DNA of 26,916 bases from CAZLMW01 sp964560875. GTDB lineage: Bacteria > Myxococcota_A > UBA9042. The translations under genes were made by a program, and so were the position numbers. Shown here piece by piece: positions 8,839 to 18,669 of the stretch; position 1 is the first letter of the stretch, and each line of letters starts with the position of its first letter. The notes beneath the pieces are model-generated. The model saw nothing but the letters and a program-made list of their open reading frames with translations. It searched no databases and was not told the DNA's origin. The DNA is taken from positions 1-26,916 of the forward strand of contig CAZLMW010000111.1 in the NCBI GenBank assembly GCA_964560875.1, read 5' to 3'.

Positions 8839-11800
8839 ACCCGCACGACGTTTTCGGCCGCAGGGGGCGCTTGTCTCCGACAAGGCACATCGCGGCGGGA
8901 ATCGTTGTATGCGCCGTTGCTTTGCTGACCTACAGCTGTGGAGATCCCGAACCCGACGACGGCAAGAGCAAGGAAGAAGACGTTGGCATCGATCCCAAGG
9001 ACGCTACGGTCGACGAGCAGGACGTGGGGGCCGCCGATTCAGCGACCAGGCCTGTGCTCGACGTGTCCGTACCCGACGTTGTAAGCGGCTGCACAGCGGA
9101 CAAGAACTGCGCCCCGGAAGCCCCCTTCTGCAACACGGCCACGGGCGCGTGCGTCGTGTGCCGACACGCCGGCCATTGCTCAACCAAGGACGCCCGCTGC
9201 GTCGGCGGCAAGTGCGCTGCGCCGATCCCGTGCAAGAGCGACAAGGATTGCGGCGCCGTCGTGGCTGTGTGCGACGCCAAGGCTGGGGTCTGTGTCGATT
9301 GCCTGTCCGATGCCGATTGCGACGCGGGCACCACCTGCAAGGCAAACAACTGTATGCCCAAGCCCCCCGGATGCAGCTCTTCCAAGGACTGCAAGGCGTT
9401 CGGACAGGTATGCGACAAGGCCGCAGGCGTATGTGCCGAGTGCATCGGCATCGAGGACTGTGAGGACAAGCAACACTGCAAGGACGGCCTCTGTTTGCCT
9501 GCAGCGTGCGCGAAGGACGAGGCCAAGTGCGTCGACCTGAAGACCCGCGCGACGTGCAAAGCGGATTTCAGCGGATTCAAGGACACGCCGTGCGGCGGCG
9601 ACGAGGTGTGTGTCGACGGTGACTGTCTCAAGGCGATCTGCACCCCTGCGGCCAGCAAGTGCGAATCCGGCAACGTCGTCAAATGCGATGCGCTTGGTGT
9701 GTCGTGGAAGCCCGATGCGACATGCGGCTCGGACACGATATGCATCAAGGGCGCCTGCCAGCCCAAAGTGTGTGAGCCCAACACCAGCAAGTGCGCCGAC
9801 AGCGGCCATTCCAAGCTGGTCTGCAAGGACGACGGGCAAGGCTGGGTCGACTCGAACTGCCCGCTGAAGCAAACCTGTGTCACGACCGGAAAAACGGCAG
9901 CCTGCAAGCCCCACATCTGCGAGCCCGCTACCAAAAAGTGCGACGGCAACAAGGTCTTGTCTTGCAAGGCCGGGGGCTTGGCGACCGAGGTCGCGGACGA
10001 CTGCGCCAAACCGGGCGCTGACGGAAAGGCGCGGGTCTGCAAGGACGGCGCGTGCGTGCCGCAGAAATGTGAACCGGGCGCCAAGACGTGCGTGGGTGCG
10101 GGCATCTATGAATGTGACGCCAAGGGTTTGAGCGGTGTCGGGACGCCGTGTCCGAAGAATCACGGTTGCGAGTCGAGCAAGGTCAAAGGGCCCGAGTGCA
10201 AGCCGCTGACGTGCAAACCCGCAACGACGTACTGCACGGGCAAGGTCGCAGATACCTGCAACGCGAGCGGAACCGGTGCAAGCAAGACCCTCGACTGCCC
10301 GGCGGTGGGCAAGACGTGCAGCAAGGGAGCGTGCGTGGACTACGTCTGCAAACCTGGCACGGCGAAATGCGACGCGTCCGGCACCAAGGTCGTCACCTGC
10401 AAACCCGATGGCCTTTCGACCGACAACAAGCCTTGCGGGTCCGGAACGGTTTGTGTGGCCGGCAAATGCGAGCAAGTCGTTTGCTCCAAGGGCCTGCTGT
10501 TCTGTGCGGGTCAGCAGGCGCGCAAGTGCAACGAATCAGGCACGGCGAGCAAACTCGTGTCGACCTGTCCTGCGACAAAGGCCTGCGTGGCCGGCGCATG
10601 TGTGCCCAAGGTCTGCAAGAAGGGTGCGTTCGTGTGCGACGGGTTGTTTGGCTACAAGGTGTGCAAAGACAACGGCGCGGGCTGGCTGGCGAAGACGTGT
10701 CCCAAGGGCTCAGGCTGTTCGGGTACGGCCTGCGCGACCCAAATCTGCACCCCGGGGACCAAACGCTGCACCGGAAACCAGCTCGAGAGCTGCCACGCCG
10801 CTGGGATCAAGTGGCTCATCAGCGCAGACTGCGCCAAGGCCGGCAAGCTCTGTTCGGCGGGCGCCTGCAAGACCCAAGTGTGCAAACCCGGCGCCAAGGT
10901 GTGCCAGGCCGGCAAGCTCGCGAGCTGCGCCAAGGACGGCTTGTCATGGATTCCCGCATCCTGTGGCAACGGGACGGTTTGCGACGGCGGCCAATGCAAG
11001 ACGGTGCTCTGCAAGGCGGGCGTGAAGAGCTGCGATAAGTTCAAGGTCCTGGCCTGCAACTCGTTGGGGACCGTCGCCGCCGTGTCCAAGGACTGCGCCA
11101 AGAGCAAACAAACCTGCGAAAACGGAGCGTGCCGCAACTACGTGTGCCTGCCGAGTTCGGTCACATGCGTCGGCGTCGACATCGGTACCTGCGACGGCAT
11201 GGGGCTCAAGCAGGCGGTGACCAACTGTGGGGCCAAGTCGACCTGTTCCAGCGGCGCATGCGTGGCCTGGAATTGCACGCCCAAGGCAGCCTATTGCCTC
11301 GGCAACAAGGCGTATCGGTGCGCAGATACGGGGCTGAAGTCCGAGCTGGTGCAGGACTGCGGCAAGACCGCGACGTGCGTCAAGGGCGCGTGCAAGGCGC
11401 AAGTCTGCAAGCCCGGCGCGAAGAAATGCACCGGCGGCGCCGTATCGACGTGCGCCATGGACGGTCTCAGCTGGACGCACAAACAGTGCCAGTTCGGGAC
11501 CAACTGCGACGCGGGCGCGTGTCACAAGGTTATCTGCAAGCCCGGTGCGACGTTCTGCGCCAGCAACTCGGTCAAACTCTGTGCGGCATCCGCCACGAAG
11601 GCGTCGACAGTCAAGGCATGCGGCAGCAAGCACGTCTGCGTTGCGGATAAGGACAAAGCAGCGTGCAAGCCGAAGATCTGCACCAGCACCAACTACAAGT
11701 GCAAGAACTACAAGGTGCAGTTGCAGTGTTCGAAGGACCAGACCGGCTGGATCGATGCCCCGTGCTACCCCGGCTACTACTGCGATGAAAAAGACGGCCA

Positions 11801-14800
11801 GTGCAAGTCCAAGAAATGCGAGCCCGGCCAGGTCGGGTGCAACGGGTTCGTCGCGTGGAAATGCAGCCACAACGGTCTCGCCAAGCTGACCGTCGCCGAT
11901 TGCGCCAAGACGACGGGCGCCTGCAAGACGGGCAAGTGCGTAGCGAAGGTTTGCACGCCGGGACAGAGGAAGTGTTTTGGTGTCGCTCTGGGAACCTGTA
12001 CGGCAGACGCGCTGAACTGGCAGATGAAGTCGTGTGCCGACAACAACGCATGCGACATGGAGTGGTGCAAGGCCGGCAAGTGCGGCCAGGATCCGCCGAA
12101 GAAGTGCAACGACGGGCAGATCTGCACGTCCGATAAATGCGATACGTCCACCGGCAAGTGTGTGTACACGCAGCTCACCGGTGCGTGTGACGACGGCACC
12201 AAGTGCACCAAGAACGAGCGCTGCGTGAGCGGAAAGTGTGTGGTCGAAACCGCTGGGGACGTCAAGGCGTTCGTCGGCTCGGGCAGCGCGGCGTTCTACG
12301 ATCACCCCGTGGGGTTGTCTGCGCGCTTCCGCGATCCGTACGGCGTGACCTTCGGTACGGACGGCAACTTGTACGTCGTCGGCTGGACCTACTGCAACGT
12401 GCGCCAGGTCGACATGAAGAAAGCCAGCCACCCGGTCAAACGAGTGGCCGGCCGCGTCGGGTGCGGGTTCAAGGACTCCACGACCGGAACGGCAGCCTAT
12501 TTCCGCAATCCATCCGACATCGAAGCGACGGCCGACGGCGGATTCGTGGTGGCCGACTTCAGCAACAACCGTGTGCGCCGCGTGAGCAAGACCTTTGCGG
12601 TCACCACGCTCGCTGGCAACGGCAACTCCGGCTATGCCGCGGGCAAGGGCCAGGCCGCGCGGATTTACCGACCCGCGGGCGTTTCGGTCGCCGCCGACGG
12701 GTCTATTTTCGTCACCGAATACAGCGGCCATCGTGTGCGCCGCATCGCACCCGACACCAACGTGACGCTTGTCGCCGGGTCGATAAGCGGTGGCTACGGG
12801 TTCGTCGATGGCAAGGGCGCGAGCGCCCGATTCCGCATCCCGTTTGGCATCGCTGTGCACAAGAACGGTACCGCTTACGTGTCCGACATGGGCAACAACG
12901 CGATCCGCCGAATCTCCCCCGACGGCACGGTCACCACGATTGCGGGGCAGGGCGCCAGCAACCATGGCTACATCAACGGCAAGGGCAAAAGCGCGCGATT
13001 CTACTATCCGCGCGGCATGGATTGGGGACCTGATGGTGCGCTGTACATCGCCGACCGCGAAAACCACCGCATTCGCCGCATGACACTCTCGGGCGACGTC
13101 TCGCTCTTTGCCGGATCGGGTTTGTCCGGCTTCGCGGACGGCAAGGCGTTTGCGGCGCGGTTTTACCGGCCCGACGACGTGGCGTTCGGCCCCGATGGCC
13201 GGCTGTACGTGGCCGACGAAGACAACAACCGCGTCCGGGTCATCAACACCAACGTCGTCAAGTGCAACGACGGCGAGCCCTGCACCACCGACAAGTGCGA
13301 TCCGAAAACCGGCGCGTGCGTGTACACGGCCATCAAGGCCGGTTCGGCGTGCTCCGACGGCGACAAGTGCACGCTCCAAGACAAGTGCGACGCCAAGGGT
13401 GCGTGCATCGGCAAGGCCAAGAACTGCGATGACAGCAACGGCTGCACCGACGACAGCTGCAACGGAGTCACCGGGCAATGCGCGAACGTCGCGAATACCA
13501 AACCTTGCGATGACGGCGACAAGTGCACCCAGGGCGATATCTGTTCGTCCGGCAAGTGCATCGCCGGCAACGGCACTGTAAGCCAACTCGCCGGCAGCAC
13601 GTCCGCCGGGTCCATCGACGGCAAGGCGACGTCGGCGCGGTTCAGTTCGCCGTCCGGCATCGGCGTCTTGCCAACTGGGGATCTTGTCGTCGCCGACCGC
13701 TCCAATCATCGCCTGCGGCGCGTCAAGCCCGACGGCGTCGTGAACACATGGGTCGGCGGCGCGCCTGGCTATGTCGATGGGGAGCCGGCCAAAGCGCGTT
13801 TCAAGTCCCCTCTCGGCCTCGCGGTCGGCCGCAGTGGCTCCGTGTTCGTCGCCGACCAGGGCAACCACCGGATTCGACGCGTGGCACCCGGCGGAAGCGT
13901 CAGCACCATCGCGGGGTCCGGCCAAACCGGCTACCTGGACGGACCGCCGTCCAGCGCCCGCTTCTACAGTCCTGCGGGGCTCGCGTTGGCGGGCAACGGG
14001 GACGTGTACGTGGCCGATCTGTCCAACCAACGAATCCGACTCGTCAAGTTCGGCGGTAACGTCATCACCGTCGCGGGCAGCGGCACCGCGGGCTACCTCG
14101 ACGGACCGGTCAGCTCGGCGCGATTCAAGTTCCCGCAAGGCCTCGCGCTCGATGCATCCGGGGCCGTCTACGTCGCGGACGCCAACAACCACCGCATCCG
14201 CCGGATCGCCCTTGGTAACGTGACCACTGTTGCTGGTTCAGGGTCCGCCGGCCACCTCGACGGCGCCGGCAGTTCAGCGCGTTTCCACTACCCGCACGAC
14301 GTCGCGGTCGACCCGCTGAACGACGGCATCCTCGTCACCGACCGCAACAATGGCCGCATCCGATCCATCGACAAACAAGGCGTCGTCACAACCATCGCCG
14401 GCATTGGACTCGGCCACACCAACGGGCCGGCTGACAAGGCGCGCCTGTACTACCCGTACCGCATCGCCGTGGATCGCGACGCCAACCTGTACGCCACAAC
14501 CATCCATAGCGTTCGCAAGGTCGTGCGTGCCCAGGTGCATTGCGATGACGACAGTCCCTGCTCCGCGGATACTTGCGACAAACTGACCGGCACGTGCAAC
14601 CACGCGCCCCAAGCCCTCGGCAAAAACTGCAGCGATGGCAACGCCTGCATCACGGGCAAGACCTGCGACGCCAACGGCAAATGCAAAGGCACCGCGAAGA
14701 GCTGCAACGACGGCAACGTGTGCACGCTCGATTGGTGCGACCCGTACGCCGCCAAGTGCGGTCACGAGAACAACCGCGCCGCGTGCAACGACGGCGACAA

Positions 14801-17800
14801 GTGCACCGTTGGGGAGGAGTGTTTCCAGGGCAAATGCTCACTGGCCCACTTCTTCGTCAAGCGGATCGCCGGCGTGAGCGCTGGCATGTCGGACAACCCC
14901 GGAATCGCGGCGCGTTTCAACCGGCCGGTGGATGTCGCGGTGCTCGACGACAACACGGCCGTCATCGCTGACAGCTACAACCATCGAATCCGCGCGGTGA
15001 AGACGGACGGCAGCGTCTCAACACTCGCTGGAGGCAGCGCGGGATTCCTCGACGGCCCCGCCAAGACGGCGCGCTTCCGCTATCCCCGAGGCGTTTCCGT
15101 GCTCGCATCAGGCTCGGTGGTGGTCGCCGACACCAGCAACCACATGATCCGCGAGGTCGACGCATTTGGCGCCGTGAAAACCGTCGTGGGCAACGTCGCC
15201 GCCGGCTTCGTGGATGGACCGGTGGCCAAGGCACGCCTCCGCAGTCCGGAAGATGTGGTCGAGGTTGCCGGCGGGTCCCTGGCCATCGCCGATTCGGGCA
15301 ACCACCGTATTCGCCGCCTCGTTGACGGCATCGTCGTGACGGCGGCGGGTTCCGGACAGACCGGGTACGTTGACGGCCCCGGCTCGAGTGCACGGTTCAC
15401 CTATCCGCGCTCCCTCGCGACGAACAACGGCTGGCTGTATTTCATCGACAACTATCACAGCGTTCGCCGCGTGGCGCCTAACGGCAATGTCGACACCATC
15501 GCCGGAGGCAAGACCAGCAATGGGTTCGTCGATGGCGTCGGGCTGACGGCACGTTTCAACCGGCCCTATGGCCTGGCGGTCAGCGGCGACGGCAGGTTGT
15601 GGGTAGCTGACTATGGCAACCGCCGCATCCGCGTGCTCGACAAGCTCAACAGCAGCGCAAAGGTGACGACGGCGGTTGGTAGCGGCATCAACGGCCTCAT
15701 CGGTGGCCCCGGCGGCGAATCGCCGATGTATGGCCCGTGGGGCATCGCCGCGGGGCCTGATGGCGCCATCTGGTTCAGCGAGATCGGCACCTCGCATCAT
15801 ATCGGTCGCATCGGGCCCAAGGTCGTGCTGTGCGCGGACGGCACCGGGTGCACTATCGACACCTGCGACAAGACAACCGGCAAATGCGCCCACAAGACCA
15901 AGCCCGCCGCGACGGGCTGCGACGACGGCGACGGGTGCACGTCCGGCGACGCCTGCGACAAGACCGGCACGTGCGTCGGCCAGGTCAAGAAGTGCAACGA
16001 CGGCAACCAGTGCACGACCGACATCTGCGACCCCGGCCCCGGCAAATGCAAGGCGTTTCACCGAACTGGCTCGTGCGACGATGGCAAGGGCTGCACCGAG
16101 GGCGAGGTGTGCACGTCCGGCGTCTGCAACGGGGCCAACGGCCAGGTCGAGACGTTCGCCGGTTCAACCGCCGGCTATGCGGACGGAAAGGCCCAGTGGG
16201 CCCGCTTCAACAAGCCGATCGCGGTGACAGCTCACAAATCGGGGCTGTACGTCGCCGACTACAACAATCACCGCATCCGCAAGATCGACGCCAACGACAA
16301 CGTCACAACGGTGGCGGGTGGCGCCGCTGGATACCTGGATGGGGCGGCAAAGCAGGCCAGGTTCTCCTATCCCCTTGCTGTGGAGTTGGACGGTCCGGGC
16401 ACCATCTACGTCTTCGACCGCAACAATCGGCGGCTGCGCAAGATCGCCCTGGACGGAACGGTCACGACGTTGGCCGGCAGTGGCAAAGCGGGCTACCTCG
16501 ACGGGCCCGGGGCCAGCGCCCAGTTGCACGACGTCTGGTCCATCACCGCGGGCACGGCCGGCGAGCTGCACTTTGTTGATACCCCGCTACACCGCATCCG
16601 GCGGCTTTCGTCCAATGGTGTCGTCAGCACCGTCGCGGGCAGCGGCAAGGCCGGCTACCTCGATGGACCCGCCAGCAGCGCCCAGTTCAACATGCCGCAC
16701 GGCATCGACCGAGGACCCGACGGCGCGCTCTACGTGGCTGACCGCAACAACCACCGCATCCGGCGCGTCCACCAGGGCAAGGTCGCCACCATCGCCGGCA
16801 GCGGGCAGGCGGGGTTCGTGGACGGGTTCGCGAGCTCGGCGCGGTTCAACTTGCCGTTTGGCATCGTGGTCGGTCCGCTGGGCCGGATCTGGATCAGCGA
16901 CTACGCCAACCGTCGCATCCGTCGCATCGACGGCAACATCGTCAAGACCATAGCGGGTTCAGGGGCAAATGGCGTCACCGATGGCCCGGGTTCGTCGGCG
17001 TCATTCAGCATCATGTACAGCCTCAGCGCGGGGCCCAAAGGGCACATCTACCTGGCTGAACACGGCCACAGCGTGCTGCGTCGCATTCGCAACCCCGAAC
17101 GGGTCTGCAACGACGGCAACCCGTGCACGATCGACTCGTGCAACGCCAAGACCGGAAAATGCGAAGCGGCGCTCGCCAAGGACGGCCACGGCTGCGCCAC
17201 CGACGACAAACCGTGCCGCGTCGACCGAAAATGCCTCGGCGGCAGCTGCGATAGCGGCAAGGCCCTGGTCTGCAGCGACGGTGACAAGTGCACCAAGGAC
17301 GCTTGCGACCCCAAGGCCGGCGGCTGCGTGTTCACCATCGACGCCGCAGCTGGATGCAAGAAGGTCCGGCGCGTCTTCGTTTCGTCCCAAGCGTACAACG
17401 GCAACCTCGGCGGCTACACGGGCGCCGACGCCAAGTGCCAATCGCTGGCATCAAGCGCCGGGCTCAAGGGGACGTTCCAGGCGTGGTTGACCTACAACAG
17501 CTACGCGCCGGCCAATCGCTTCAAGCAGGCAACGGTTCCCTACGTGCGCACCGACGGGCAGCAGGTCGCCAAGGACTGGTCGGATCTCGTCGACGGCACC
17601 ATTTTGCGGCCGATTTACCTCGACGAAAACGGCAAGTCCGTCGCCAAGGATGCCGGCGGCACCTGCGCGGGACATATTCGCGTTTGGACGAACACGCGCG
17701 TCAACGGCACGGTCAAGGACAGCTACTACCGGCGGCAGTGCAATCGGTGGCAAACCAACACGACGAGCTCCTCTTACAGCGGCGAACTCGGCTACGCAGA

Positions 17801-17903
17801 CGCGTCGACATCGACGTGGACACAGGCCTGCAAGATGCGCTGTCACGAGTTTGCGCGGCTCTACTGCTTCGAGCAGACCGACGCGCTCATCAAGTTGCCG
17901 TGA
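8835..17903 (+). CDS. Giant Cys-rich NHL-propeller lipoprotein with DUF1554-like C-terminal domain (3022 aa)
   Basis: The start overlaps the previous stop (ATGA). The frame is open upstream to an ATG at 8631, but that stretch is antisense-free overlap with the preceding gene and encodes no signal. The N terminus is a lipoprotein signal with lipobox LTYSC (Cys35), then an acidic linker. Three short Cys modules follow (about 85-222), then nineteen six-Cys repeats (about 222-1090). Four NHL blocks of six blades each lie at about 1143-1473, 1581-1898, 2006-2329 and 2437-2755, split by CNDGNxCT-type Cys linkers. The C terminus (about 2843-3022; RVFVSS, GADAKCQ, VWTNTR, YCFEQ) is a second copy of the DUF1554-like domain, with the same six Cys positions as in the 2240-aa protein. 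The two giants are clear paralogues. This one has one more propeller and eight more stalk repeats. A surface-exposed, lipid-anchored binding protein is inferred. Confidence 0.88.
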   Translation: MNPHDVFGRRGRLSPTRHIAAGIVVCAVALLTYSCGDPEPDDGKSKEEDVGIDPKDATVDEQDVGAADSATRPVLDVSVPDVVSGCTADKNCAPEAPFCNTATGACVVCRHAGHCSTKDARCVGGKCAAPIPCKSDKDCGAVVAVCDAKAGVCVDCLSDADCDAGTTCKANNCMPKPPGCSSSKDCKAFGQVCDKAAGVCAECIGIEDCEDKQHCKDGLCLPAACAKDEAKCVDLKTRATCKADFSGFKDTPCGGDEVCVDGDCLKAICTPAASKCESGNVVKCDALGVSWKPDATCGSDTICIKGACQPKVCEPNTSKCADSGHSKLVCKDDGQGWVDSNCPLKQTCVTTGKTAACKPHICEPATKKCDGNKVLSCKAGGLATEVADDCAKPGADGKARVCKDGACVPQKCEPGAKTCVGAGIYECDAKGLSGVGTPCPKNHGCESSKVKGPECKPLTCKPATTYCTGKVADTCNASGTGASKTLDCPAVGKTCSKGACVDYVCKPGTAKCDASGTKVVTCKPDGLSTDNKPCGSGTVCVAGKCEQVVCSKGLLFCAGQQARKCNESGTASKLVSTCPATKACVAGACVPKVCKKGAFVCDGLFGYKVCKDNGAGWLAKTCPKGSGCSGTACATQICTPGTKRCTGNQLESCHAAGIKWLISADCAKAGKLCSAGACKTQVCKPGAKVCQAGKLASCAKDGLSWIPASCGNGTVCDGGQCKTVLCKAGVKSCDKFKVLACNSLGTVAAVSKDCAKSKQTCENGACRNYVCLPSSVTCVGVDIGTCDGMGLKQAVTNCGAKSTCSSGACVAWNCTPKAAYCLGNKAYRCADTGLKSELVQDCGKTATCVKGACKAQVCKPGAKKCTGGAVSTCAMDGLSWTHKQCQFGTNCDAGACHKVICKPGATFCASNSVKLCAASATKASTVKACGSKHVCVADKDKAACKPKICTSTNYKCKNYKVQLQCSKDQTGWIDAPCYPGYYCDEKDGQCKSKKCEPGQVGCNGFVAWKCSHNGLAKLTVADCAKTTGACKTGKCVAKVCTPGQRKCFGVALGTCTADALNWQMKSCADNNACDMEWCKAGKCGQDPPKKCNDGQICTSDKCDTSTGKCVYTQLTGACDDGTKCTKNERCVSGKCVVETAGDVKAFVGSGSAAFYDHPVGLSARFRDPYGVTFGTDGNLYVVGWTYCNVRQVDMKKASHPVKRVAGRVGCGFKDSTTGTAAYFRNPSDIEATADGGFVVADFSNNRVRRVSKTFAVTTLAGNGNSGYAAGKGQAARIYRPAGVSVAADGSIFVTEYSGHRVRRIAPDTNVTLVAGSISGGYGFVDGKGASARFRIPFGIAVHKNGTAYVSDMGNNAIRRISPDGTVTTIAGQGASNHGYINGKGKSARFYYPRGMDWGPDGALYIADRENHRIRRMTLSGDVSLFAGSGLSGFADGKAFAARFYRPDDVAFGPDGRLYVADEDNNRVRVINTNVVKCNDGEPCTTDKCDPKTGACVYTAIKAGSACSDGDKCTLQDKCDAKGACIGKAKNCDDSNGCTDDSCNGVTGQCANVANTKPCDDGDKCTQGDICSSGKCIAGNGTVSQLAGSTSAGSIDGKATSARFSSPSGIGVLPTGDLVVADRSNHRLRRVKPDGVVNTWVGGAPGYVDGEPAKARFKSPLGLAVGRSGSVFVADQGNHRIRRVAPGGSVSTIAGSGQTGYLDGPPSSARFYSPAGLALAGNGDVYVADLSNQRIRLVKFGGNVITVAGSGTAGYLDGPVSSARFKFPQGLALDASGAVYVADANNHRIRRIALGNVTTVAGSGSAGHLDGAGSSARFHYPHDVAVDPLNDGILVTDRNNGRIRSIDKQGVVTTIAGIGLGHTNGPADKARLYYPYRIAVDRDANLYATTIHSVRKVVRAQVHCDDDSPCSADTCDKLTGTCNHAPQALGKNCSDGNACITGKTCDANGKCKGTAKSCNDGNVCTLDWCDPYAAKCGHENNRAACNDGDKCTVGEECFQGKCSLAHFFVKRIAGVSAGMSDNPGIAARFNRPVDVAVLDDNTAVIADSYNHRIRAVKTDGSVSTLAGGSAGFLDGPAKTARFRYPRGVSVLASGSVVVADTSNHMIREVDAFGAVKTVVGNVAAGFVDGPVAKARLRSPEDVVEVAGGSLAIADSGNHRIRRLVDGIVVTAAGSGQTGYVDGPGSSARFTYPRSLATNNGWLYFIDNYHSVRRVAPNGNVDTIAGGKTSNGFVDGVGLTARFNRPYGLAVSGDGRLWVADYGNRRIRVLDKLNSSAKVTTAVGSGINGLIGGPGGESPMYGPWGIAAGPDGAIWFSEIGTSHHIGRIGPKVVLCADGTGCTIDTCDKTTGKCAHKTKPAATGCDDGDGCTSGDACDKTGTCVGQVKKCNDGNQCTTDICDPGPGKCKAFHRTGSCDDGKGCTEGEVCTSGVCNGANGQVETFAGSTAGYADGKAQWARFNKPIAVTAHKSGLYVADYNNHRIRKIDANDNVTTVAGGAAGYLDGAAKQARFSYPLAVELDGPGTIYVFDRNNRRLRKIALDGTVTTLAGSGKAGYLDGPGASAQLHDVWSITAGTAGELHFVDTPLHRIRRLSSNGVVSTVAGSGKAGYLDGPASSAQFNMPHGIDRGPDGALYVADRNNHRIRRVHQGKVATIAGSGQAGFVDGFASSARFNLPFGIVVGPLGRIWISDYANRRIRRIDGNIVKTIAGSGANGVTDGPGSSASFSIMYSLSAGPKGHIYLAEHGHSVLRRIRNPERVCNDGNPCTIDSCNAKTGKCEAALAKDGHGCATDDKPCRVDRKCLGGSCDSGKALVCSDGDKCTKDACDPKAGGCVFTIDAAAGCKKVRRVFVSSQAYNGNLGGYTGADAKCQSLASSAGLKGTFQAWLTYNSYAPANRFKQATVPYVRTDGQQVAKDWSDLVDGTILRPIYLDENGKSVAKDAGGTCAGHIRVWTNTRVNGTVKDSYYRRQCNRWQTNTTSSSYSGELGYADASTSTWTQACKMRCHEFARLYCFEQTDALIKLP
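9501..12105 (+). repeat. Nineteen six-Cys repeats in the 3022-aa lipoprotein
   Basis: The array starts at CAKDEAKC and runs to CTPGQRKC. I count nineteen units with the same Cys spacing as in the other three lipoproteins. This is the longest such stretch in the window, about 870 residues without another domain. Confidence 0.7.
12261..13251 (+). repeat. NHL propeller 1 of the 3022-aa lipoprotein (six blades)
   Basis: Blades are anchored at DPYGVTF, NPSDIEA, RPAGVSV, IPFGIAV, YPRGMDW and RPDDVAF. The first blades are the most divergent (VGWTYCN in place of YVAD...N) and carry two extra Cys. Confidence 0.75.
13575..14529 (+). repeat. NHL propeller 2 of the 3022-aa lipoprotein (six blades)
   Basis: Blades are anchored at SPSGIGV, SPLGLAV, SPAGLAL, FPQGLAL, YPHDVAV and YPYRIAV. 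The central blades are highly alike (AGSG..GYLDGP..SARF), which suggests recent internal duplication. Confidence 0.75.
14850..15822 (+). repeat. NHL propeller 3 of the 3022-aa lipoprotein (six blades)
   Basis: Blades are anchored at RPVDVAV, YPRGVSV, SPEDVVE, YPRSLAT, RPYGLAV and GPWGIAA, between Cys linkers that begin near 14538 and 15829. Confidence 0.75.
16143..17097 (+). repeat. NHL propeller 4 of the 3022-aa lipoprotein (six blades)
   Basis: Blades are anchored at KPIAVTA, YPLAVEL, DVWSITA, MPHGIDR, LPFGIVV and IMYSLSA. It is followed by a Cys linker (about 17104-17357) and the DUF1554-like domain. Confidence 0.75.
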
Positions 17904-17913
17904 AGCTGGATTG

Positions 17914-18669
17914 TCACCGACCGCGTGCGGCGGACCGTCGGCAGTTTGGACGCATCCTGACGAGGCGATTTCGCGTCGGACCGGGCGGCAGGCTAGCGGC
18001 GGTCTTGTCGAACTCGCGCCGGGCCGGTTCGTAGCAGGGATCGGCAGCCAACGCGCGACCATACAGCGTCAGTTTCTGAAGGTTCGGCCTGGTGTGTTCC
18101 CGGGCGCGGCGCAACCAGCCGATGGCGCGGAACTCGGCATCGGTTTTCAACAGCGCGCGCCAGACAGCGGTCCCACCCACAGCTTCGACTGGGGCAGGGC
18201 GGGTCTGCGGCCACATCACCAAGGACGCGCGCAAACCAGACAGTGCAGCTTTGCGCGCCACGACGCGATCGACAGGCTGCCGGATATCGATGACGCGCAC
18301 CTTGGTCTTGTCGACGACGTTCATTCTGGCGACGGGGATGAGCGCGACGGCGTGGTCACCGCCTTGCTCGACACGGACGGCGACGACGGGCAGGCCCGCC
18401 TTGAGCATGGCGGCCATGACCGCGCGTCTTGGATGCAGCACCAGGGCGTTCCAGCGCTTGGTTTGCAGCCAGGCTCGCAGCTCGAAGAGGTCGACGCCGG
18501 CTTTGGTCACATGCAGCTGCCTGGCGACTTTCTTGGTGGTGGTAGGCGTCCCGAGTTTCGTCATCGCGGCGGCGGCAGCATGAGGAAGACAATGTGGTGA
18601 ACGGTGGGGAGGCGACGCGCTCGCCGAGATGGCGAAACCAAGCGTCGCTATCACGACCAACCAGCGCAT
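17914..18669 (-). CDS. Secreted C39-like cysteine peptidase/transglutaminase-fold protein (251 aa)
   Basis: I choose ATG 18669 because it overlaps the upstream stop (TGATG) and opens a Sec signal peptide, MRWLVVIATLGFAISASA; an ATG at 18684 would add five residues. The mature protein has the order expected of peptidase family C39 (C39_2-like): a Cys at the start of a helix (HCLPHAAAAAM, Cys27), a GGDHAVALI strand (His106) and an Asp on the next strand (VIDIRQP, Asp128). The usual CGP start of this family is replaced by CLP. Residues about 167-225 look like a TPR-type helical pair (GWLRRARE, YGRALAADP). It is the last gene of the minus operon and converges on the giant-lipoprotein operon 10 nt away. 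It could cleave or cross-link the operon's surface proteins, or be catalytically altered. The family call is moderately secure; the substrate is unknown. Confidence 0.7.
   Translation of the reverse strand: MRWLVVIATLGFAISASASPPHRSPHCLPHAAAAAMTKLGTPTTTKKVARQLHVTKAGVDLFELRAWLQTKRWNALVLHPRRAVMAAMLKAGLPVVAVRVEQGGDHAVALIPVARMNVVDKTKVRVIDIRQPVDRVVARKAALSGLRASLVMWPQTRPAPVEAVGGTAVWRALLKTDAEFRAIGWLRRAREHTRPNLQKLTLYGRALAADPCYEPARREFDKTAASLPPGPTRNRLVRMRPNCRRSAARGR

Noticed and set aside
10944..14192. A 1082-codon open frame on the minus strand across the second giant gene
   Set aside because: It is the same shadow effect; the plus strand has recognisable repeats and NHL motifs throughout.
17904..17913. 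Bidirectional terminator between the convergent operons
   Set aside because: Only 10 nt separate the two stop codons, and I see no stem with a T tract there or just inside either gene end.
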